NCBI RefSeq assembly: GCF_001659605.2
Contig: NC_035173.2
Coordinates: 13,536,347-13,600,346, forward strand
Direction: 5' to 3'
From: Manihot esculenta
Taxonomy: Eukaryota; Streptophyta; Magnoliopsida; Malpighiales; Euphorbiaceae
DNA: 64,000 bases
Shown here: piece after piece, positions 49,101 to 58,600 of the stretch
Layout: the number at the start of each line of letters is the position of its first letter
Position numbering within the stretch: the stretch's first letter is position 1
Translations under genes and position numbers: made by a program
The notes under the pieces: generated by a model
The model's database searches: none
Seen by the model: only the letters and a program-made list of their open reading frames with translations
What the model was told of the DNA's origin: nothing

Positions 49101-52100
49101 AATGATAATTTGGAAAGTAACACACCAACTAGATGTTGTGCTACTTCAAAAATATCACCTAGAGTATAGACACAAGCAAACAATACTCCAGCAATGTCAA
49201 GGAAGCAAAAGCAAGCTTAAACCAAAAAAAAGAAACTTAGAATTCAAATAAAAACGAACTTGGACAAAAGTTTGAATTTAATTCACTTCAAAGCAAATTA
49301 AATATGGATCTATTTAAATCTATCCAAAAAAGGCAAGTATCAAAACCCCACAAACAGAATAAAAAAAAAAAAAATTTAAATTTCACTCAACTCAGCATCA
49401 TGGACGAAAATTTTGGTGTTAAAAGAAGGATTTGACATCAAATCAATTTAGATGCAATTGCCTTAAATGTGTGCTTTAGAAAATAGACAGAATTTCTTTT
49501 GTCTCCTAATTTGGATTCAACCCAATTCAAAATTCAAAATTGATTCCCATAAATTACAGCCATCAATTGAGATAGTTAAGGCAATATAGATGAAATAGGA
49601 AGCATATCACAATTTCGGCCAGATCAAGATAAATAAGGCAAAGGCATGAAAGAATTCTGAAAATTTAGATTTAAAGCTGCCTTTTACAAGTGTTTCTTAT
49701 CCTTATATAGTAAGCAGAAAACAAATAAAACCCTAAGACACTTTTCTTAGGCTTGTCGAACCACACATAAGGCACAAGCCCAATCACACTAAAATAATAC
49801 ATCAAACTCATAAGTATTAAAGCATAAGTCCAAGACATGGCTCAACACTCTGAAACTTAAAAGATAAAATATGGCCAGAATGCAAGCTCAAACAAAGCCA
49901 AAATAAAGCAAGTGTTTAAATAATAAATCATAACAAGCCCATCATGACAAAGCTGAATCTTCACAAAAGCCTTTCTTGATCTTCACTTTAGGCTTCCCTT
50001 TGTGTAGCTGTGGCCCATAGGTTTGATCTATGATTGCAAGTGTTACACCAAATCTGTCCTATATGAGTTGAAGCACGCCTCAAATGTATATGGATCATAT
50101 GAATATGATTTTGAACTCCTTTTAGATCCATTTGAATGATATAAGTTTGCTCCACCCCATTGTTAGAATTAGCTAAGATTCTTGGTGCAATTGATGAAAG
50201 CAAATTCTCTCTCTCACTCAAAGCAATACACTCCGAAGACATGAAAATAATTCTGAAAATTTAGATTCAAAGCTGCCTCTTACAAGTGTTTCTTATCCTT
50301 ATATAGTAAGGAGAAAACAAATAAAACCCTAAGACACTTTTCTTAGGCTTGCCGAACCACACATAAGGCACAAGCCCAATCACACTAAAATAACACATCA
50401 AACTCACAAGTATTAAAGCATAAGTCCAAGACATGGCTCAACACTCTGAAACTTAAAAGATAAAATATGGCTAGAATGCAAGCCCAAACAAAGCCAAAAT
50501 AAAGCAAGTGTTTAAATAATAAAATATAATAAGCCCATCACGACAAAGCTGAATCTTCACAAAAGCCTTTCTTGATCTTCACTTTAGGCTTCCCTTTCTG
50601 TAGCTTTGGCCCATAGGTTTGATTAGCCTCCCTAAGCCTATAATTGCAAGTGTTACACCAAATTTGTCCTATATGAGTTGAAGCACGCCCCAAATGTATA
50701 TGGTTCATATGAATTTGATTTTGAACTCCTTTTAGATCCATTTGAATGATATAAGTTTGCTTTACCCCATTGTTAGAAATTTGCCCTATTGAATCCGTAT
50801 CATCTAGTGTCTTATTTACTTTTCAATCTCGTACAACTTCATCAACTGTTACTTTAGCTGATGGGTCTACATCTTGTGTCGTGGGCTCTTGGATTGCAAA
50901 CCTTACATTATCCATCTCTGTCATCTATCCTGTGTTTACCTCAACTCTCTTTTAATTTGCTTGCTATCAGTAAACTCTCTTTTAATGGTTTCAGAGCATC
51001 TTTGACTTTTTGATATTCTTGTTTTTTAGTTTCTGTTGAGTCTTTGGTCTGTTGAGTCTTTGGTCTTGCATTTTAGTTTGCAAATTTTTTTTGTTCTTGA
51101 ATTTATTATTTTTATTGGTTTCTAGCAAGTCTTTAGTCTTGATCTTGAATCTTTGGTATTTTGTTTTTTAGGTTGTGAGAATTTTTTGCTTTCTTCTTGG
51201 TGTTCTTTTGTTTATTGCAAAGATAGACCATTCAAACTCTTCAACAGAATTTGAGTCTTGGGCCATGTCTATAGCTTTTTTGCTTTTGTGAACTATTAGC
51301 AATAATTGTCCACATCATCAGTTTTTAGCGGGCAAATTTATGCTTTTAGATTGCCAAGTATCAATTTGAAGGGGGTGTCGGGCTAGAAAAATTTGTCAGA
51401 CCATGGTATAGCAGGCTCCTAACATCACACTGGTCGCATGTCTATTAGGGCTATATTAGGTGAATTCTTTTTTCGAAGTTCGGAGATCAAATCAATGCAT
51501 ATTTTGCATAAGTATCTTCTTATTTTAAAGCATGGTTTTAAATAACGGCCGTTACATAATGTAACGGCCGTCATGTAACGAGTTTTGGGGGGCCGTTACC
51601 CGTTATCTCGTTACCGTTACCAATAATTAAAATTCTTTTATATCCTTTATCTTTTGCTCCCTATTCTCATTTTCATTAGTTTCTACACTTTTTAGCAGCT
51701 TCAAAGACTATATTTTTTAAGTTCTCTTCCCTTTCTCTTTCAAATTTCAATCTTCCCTGCATATTTCTCATATAAACTTAGATCCATCATAATCTACTCT
51801 ATTTTCAAGCTTATTTCTTCTAAAAAGTTAGTTAAATTTGATCTATTTTAATTTTTAATTGTTTTTTTTTTTTTCCTTTTTTTTGTAAGTTTTTGTGGAT
51901 TAAAGTGTTAGTTTTGAGTTAAAATTGTATTTTGAGCTATTAGTTTACTCGATCTATAAAGATTATGTTGATTTATCTTATTTTAAACTATATGATATTT
52001 AACTTAAGTTAAATAATCTATATTTTATATATTTATGTTTATTATGCATTTGTATACATTGTTCTAAATTAAATCTAATCAATATCATTTTATTTATGAA

Positions 52101-55100
52101 CTTTGCAAAATTTTTTTAAAAAATTTGCGTAGCGCTAGGCCGTTACCGTTACGTTATGGCCGTTACAGGTATGTTTTCGTTACCTGCGACCACGACTGCG
52201 AACGTGGCCGCGACCGCGATTTAAAACCATGTTTTAAAGAGATTTTGTACCAAATAGTAATTTTGTGTAGAATACTATTTACATATGTAAAAATATAATG
52301 TTTCCTATATAATGAAATTATTCGAAGGAAAAAATGGTTGTTCAGTCAAATTTGACAAGATGAAAAAATAAAGTACAATTAAAAAATGCTGAATTTTCAT
52401 GGTTGCTTGATGTGTAAAAGATGACATGCACGACAATGAATTTTCCTTTTTTGGTCAAAGGCACAACAATGGATTGACTTAAATTATTTCATCGCTATGG
52501 GATGATAAATATGATGGATACTATTAAGACATGTCAAGATACTTACAGAAATTAACCTAGGTATGCAGTGGTTGTGTACATAATTAGGTGCTATAATTAG
52601 GGGCAATAGTTCGGCAGTAACATACATTTCTTCCTAATCTGTATATGTGCAAGTAGTATAAATACTCCAATTAACTTGAGGGAGATCATCAAGCTCAAAG
52701 TGTTTCCTATATTCTTCCTTTTGTACTTTTTCACTTCTATTTCACGGTATCAGAGCCTCAAAGGTTGGATTTCTTCTCATTCTAGTTTTTCTCTTTTTCA
52801 TTCTAAAGCAAACTGCAAAACTGTCTTAAGGTGAAATTCTCAAGAAAGAGTTTTGCCTTACCACCCTTCCAGGAAGTCTGTGGAGTTGGATGAGTTAGCC
52901 CTCAGAAGCCTAGCGCTGACATCCTCACCTTTGGTCGTCATGCATTGCGACAGATTCTGGACTCAAAGTCATGTGCCAGCATGTGACATTGCTTCTGGTG
53001 GTCCTTTCTCGCTGGACACCACTCTGGCCACCTCGCGCTTGACCTGTGACCAACATCAACCCTAACCTATCCTTGCGTTTTCTTCCTCATTTCAACAAAA
53101 CATAGTAGCTTGAAACCACAGTGGTGTAGGTTTGTCAACATGTCCGAAAAACATGAAGCTCAAACAGGTTCTGGGTCTCTTAAACATTTCTTTTCTTCAA
53201 TTATTGGCCCCCAACTTTACTATTGTTAAGTTACAAGTAATAATTATATGCATTGCGCTGCAACAGTGGAATTATGGTTTTGGGGTATGGATACGATGAC
53301 CATTTGGTGAAAAAATGACATTGACAGAAAAGTTGGACTGAAATTGATGTTCAATAGTGTAGCCTTTTGTGACATTCATTAGATCCTAAATTACTTGCCC
53401 TTTTTCAATCTTGTACAACCTGTTCCAAGGTCTAGACTAAGGCCAAGAGGTTGTTCCCCAATGATGTGCAATGCATTTATTTTTGTGTCATATATATTGT
53501 TTGCTTTTCTAATATGTGTTTTAACTGGTAGTTTTTCAACTTTTACTAGATATCAGGCGGTTGGAGACACACTATGGCAGTTACATCTGATGGAAAACTT
53601 TATGGGTGGGGATGGAATAAGGTAATCTCAAATTGTTTATTTCTACTTTGTGATTCTGCTTCATTTCAGTCGAACTTTTGTTGGTTTGCTTGGTGAAACG
53701 AGCCACAGAAATTCATTGAACAGTATGTGATGTTGACTTCTTGCATAAGTGAAACAAGGGTCCATGAACTTCTAAGAATATAGAAGTGAAAAATGGGGTT
53801 AAATATTATCTTCTGTCCGTGGAAACAGGTTGAACCATCTGACTTCCATACGCTCTTCCAGTCTTCCTTTTACCTACAGATATTTATTTTTTTGCATAAT
53901 CAATTTTTATTATTATATAGCTGTGTTAGTTTATTTTCCTTTTTTTTTTTTTTTGGTTGGTTTCATCCTTGCTTGTCTTTTTTGATGTACAGTTTGGACA
54001 GGTTGGAGTTGGTGATAACGTAGACCATTGTTCTCCTGAGCAAGTTAAATTTCCCAATGAGCAGGCACATTCTGTTCCTGTAGCTCAGAATTAGATAATA
54101 CATTGATATTCAATTCAGTAGGGATTTTCTTCTTTTTGGTTATGAGCATAATTATTCGACACTTGCAGAAAGTAATTCAGATCTCATGTGGTTGGAGGCA
54201 CACTCTTGCTGTTACTGAGCAGCAAAATGTATTTTCTTGGGGAAGAGGTACAAATGGACAGCTTGGAGATGGAGTCTCTATTGACCGGTACTCGTATCAT
54301 TCTTATTTTTAGACAACTACAAGCATGACTACGGCTTCTGCCGTTAATATAATATTTTGTTACTTGATATATATGATGTATAAAAAACATAAGGATATAA
54401 AAATTGAGTTTTTAACCCTTAATTATTTTACAATTAACAATTATTTAAAAAATCTCTCAAAATATGAGTTCAGTATATGTAATATTATTAGTATCTTCAT
54501 TTTTAATATATTAAAAAAAGTAATTGTTGCATATGTATTTAAAATAAAAAATAACTATTCTAATATGGTATGCTTTTTATTATTTAAAATAAAAAATAAC
54601 TAACAAGTGTAAATTATCCAATAACTTCCTTTTAATAATTCTCACAATATAAGTAATTTATTTTATAAAAATTTAATTTATTATAGGCCCTAAATTTTAG
54701 GGGTTTGTTATTTTGCTATAATTGAATAATCAAATCGAGATAAAATTCAATTATTTTGATGGAGACGGTTTGGTTCGATTTGATTAAAATTTTGGCTTTC
54801 GATTTTCTTGTGATTTGGTAATTGAACTAATTGAAATAATCAATTTTTTATTAATTAATATATTTAATTACAATTTTAATAAAATACGGTTTATAATTAT
54901 TATTTTCATAATTTTCTTAAAATAATTTATTTTATAATCATTATTTTCCTAAAATAAGTTGTTTTTATTATTTTTTTATATAAAAATTTATTATATTTTT
55001 TAATTATATGTTTAATTAATTAGTAATATAAACCACTAGTAAATCTCACTTAGAATATCTATTTATTTTTATTAATTAATTCTTAATATTTTTAAAGCTA

Positions 55101-55591
55101 GATAAACTTAATTGGCGAATTTTATATTGAAAATTTTAAGTCTAAAATTGGCTAAACTAAATAAATTTTATGTAGAGGGAATCATGTCTCATGTTTGCTT
55201 AAAAAATATAATTTCATATTAAAATAGCTAAACGCAATGTTTGTCCACATTGCTTTTTAACGTATATTAAGAAAGATTATTTTTTTATTAACGTTTCAAT
55301 TATATCTATTTTAAAAATATTAAATTTTATTAAATATTAAGAGAGATTTTAATTACTCATTTAGAAAAATAACTAATGAGAAGTTTTGAGAATAAAATAA
55401 AATAAAGTAAAATTATAATAGTCAATTTATATATTATTATAATTTTAAAAGGGAAGTGAATAATAATTTTGAAACAATAGAGAAAGTGAATAATAATTTT
55501 GGAACAATAGTAGATGAAAATAATGAGACGGAGAGAGTATGTACTTGTAACATCATAAAACTGAAATTTGTACCATGCATAGGAAACTTAG

Positions 55592-55630
<39 letters not shown>

Positions 55631-58600
55631 CTAGTGAGTATATATTGTTTACCATTAATTAAAACTAGATATTATATTTAAATTTAAATAAATATTTAGT
55701 CATACGTTTCTTAATTTATTTTATTATAATCTTGTCTTTCAACTTAATAATTAAAATTTGTTCAACGTTATATTTTTTAATTAATATTTTTACTTTTTTC
55801 TATGTCCATCATAATTTTTATTTGCATTTTATTTATATCACTATTTTTACAAAGCTATTAAATAATCATTAATAGTTTGCACTAAAGTACCTAAGAAGAA
55901 GCAAAATGAAATTCAAGTGTCATATAATAACCTTAATGTTTAATATTAATTGAATATTACCTTAATGTAATAGATAGATTGAGATTAACTTTGATTCAAA
56001 TACTTAAAATTATTTGCTTTCAATATTTGAAATCAAGTTAATTAAAATTTTAAAATTGATTCAAAATACATTATCGAGTTTGATTGGGAATAAAAATAAT
56101 TTATATAAGAAATTATAATAATGATAAAATAATATTATTTTAAAATTATTTTTATATTCAAATATAACTAGAATCGTATATTATTGTTATGACGTGTTTA
56201 TACACATATTCTTCATTAATCATACTTCTGTAATCTTTTCTTTTTAGTTTCCATCCTTAAATATGTGTTTGTAATGGATGGTATATATATGGGCAAGACA
56301 TGTAGACCCTGTAATACTAGAATAAGAAGAATTGATCTTTAAACTATGGGAGGGGCACAATAGCACTTTTACTAATTCTTAGAAACAATAGAAGTGCTTC
56401 CTCTTTTAATGTAATATTGATGCGGTCGAAAAGGAGCTGAATATGACTTGTCAATTTACAAAGAGAATGTGAGGCAGCCAGTCCAACGCTCAAGTCAACT
56501 AAGCTTTTCAAAAAAGGCCCGTGTAAATAGATAACTTGAACTTGAGAAGAGTGTGTAAGAATGTATATTTTGAATTCTGCATATGTTTTGCTTTTATGCT
56601 ATAATAAGATAAGATTAGTTTGTGACTTTTCTAAAAATTCGACTAGTACTGATCAATGGATAAAAGATTCCATGATTATCTGTATAATGAGGATCTGCTG
56701 TATAATATCCTTTAACGGTAACTAGATGCCACAAAAGGCTCGATCATTCACACATGGCGAGTCTTCTAATGCTCTGAGCATCGATCATCTGATTTACCGG
56801 GTCTTCTCTCTTATGAGTGAGACCTGAATGACTGAGTGTCACGGTTTATTAAGATTCTGCCACGTGGTCCTATTGTATGGTGACAATGCATGATATACTT
56901 TGGGCGATTATTATGCCATATCAGAAGTTTCCCTATCGATCTTGGGACACATGGCATGTCCGAATTGGCTCTTTATACTCGCGTCTCTTCAACTGTTTTG
57001 GTAATAAATGATGTCTGCTTTGCTTTTCGAGCTGTATTTAAACCAGCCGTAAAAAACAACAGTATAAAGTCTCCCTTTCTTCTGTGATTACCACTTTTGC
57101 TTTCAATTACTTCCTTCTTTTTTGAAAAAGCTCGAATACTCGGTCCTCTCTTTTGCATTTTCCAAAGGTAACTCCTATTATCTTCCCTGCCTTAAAAACG
57201 AACAAGTCCTCTTCGTCCTCTTTGTCTTCTTTTTTCTGGTGGTAGCTCAATCTCCAGCTCTTCTTCCGACAGCCCTATCCGTGCTTTGACTTTCGTAGTT
57301 CTATCAAAGGCGGTCCATGACAATGACACCTTGCTGGTAAATGACATCCCATTTGTGCTAACTAAGGGGGATATAGATCGATTTCATGACTACTATCAGA
57401 ACTCTCGAGAGATCTTTCGAATTTATGCTCTTAATCCAAATATGTGTGTTGATGACTAAATTCCCATTGAAGATACCATCATGGTATACGAGGAACAGCT
57501 GAAGGCGGGTCTTCGGATTCCAATTGACCATTTTTTGTTGAAGTCTTTAGGTTTCACAAACTATCAATCGCCGAGCTTCATCGAAATAGTTGGAGAATTC
57601 TTGTGACCCTCCACTTTGTCTGCTTTAATAACAATATCGAATAACAACAGTTGGAAACTCGAAAGAACAAGGAGTTTTGGTTCTTTAGTGGGAAGAAGTG
57701 CCAGACCCTCTTTGATCGGATCCTCTCTTTTTTGAAGCATTGGAAAAAATAAATTTTTCATATCCGAGGGTTTTGGACAACTACAAACCGATTAGAACGT
57801 TTATGCGGAACTTCGCAAGGATGGAGTCTGACCGCACAGAGATAACGAAGAGTTTTTGGATTTCCTTGAAAAGATGGTCTCAGCCTATAGAATGGACATA
57901 AACTTGCCAGTGAGGAATGTCATCCTATATTGGCAAAGTCATTATCAAACAGAACAGACTCGATTGCCACAGCCATCCAGTCAACTTCATTATGTTTGTT
58001 GATATTATCTGTGTACAAAAAATAAGGAATAAAACAATACCAAAAAGCTGATTGTTAGATAATCTGCAATAGTTGAGAACAGGGTTTACATACTTCAGAA
58101 GAAATAATCTTAAAGCGTTCCTGTGAAATTAAGTTTCCCTCTAAATTCCATGATTGTAAAAAATTTCAGTTCTGCATCTGTAAATAATCAATATTACTAT
58201 AACTCAAAACTTGCCTGAGTCCAAAATTACTGAATTTTTTAAATCATATTAAGCTTGTCTTCATAGGGCTCAGAGGAATTGAGATGCCAAATCGAAATTT
58301 ATGTGAAAGTAGATAGCAACATATCATTACCTGATTCTATTTCCATTGGGAGAATTTCAGACAGTCCAAGAATAACCCTTTTGGTTACCTTGTACAGTCC
58401 ATATTGCTTCTGTTACCTTGAAACTGGAATTAGCTGACAGGTTGCACGAGTCTGTTGCTCTTGGATAAGTATTACTGTCAACATTTTCATCTTCGTGCTT
58501 AACAAGTATGCATTTTTTTCTTTTTAACAAATAACTTTACTGGCAAGAGGTTGGAATAGAATCTAAGAAGTAATGAGAGGTAGAGAAGTTGACTGTATCA

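Larger units (their letters stand above)
45320..53549 (+). other. UVR8 intron 6 (8230 bp)
   Basis: The largest intron. It contains a copia LTR end with primer-binding site (45737), copia gag/protease debris split by a gypsy-like repeat block (about 46501-50786), a hAT-like element (51531-52231) and a second copia-type LTR end with primer-binding site (52745). 52757-53549 shows nothing further that I can support. Confidence 0.85.

Noticed and set aside
53395..53625. 76-codon ORF overlapping UVR8 exon 7
   Set aside because: It reads exon 7 in the wrong frame; the UVR8 frame there is clear.
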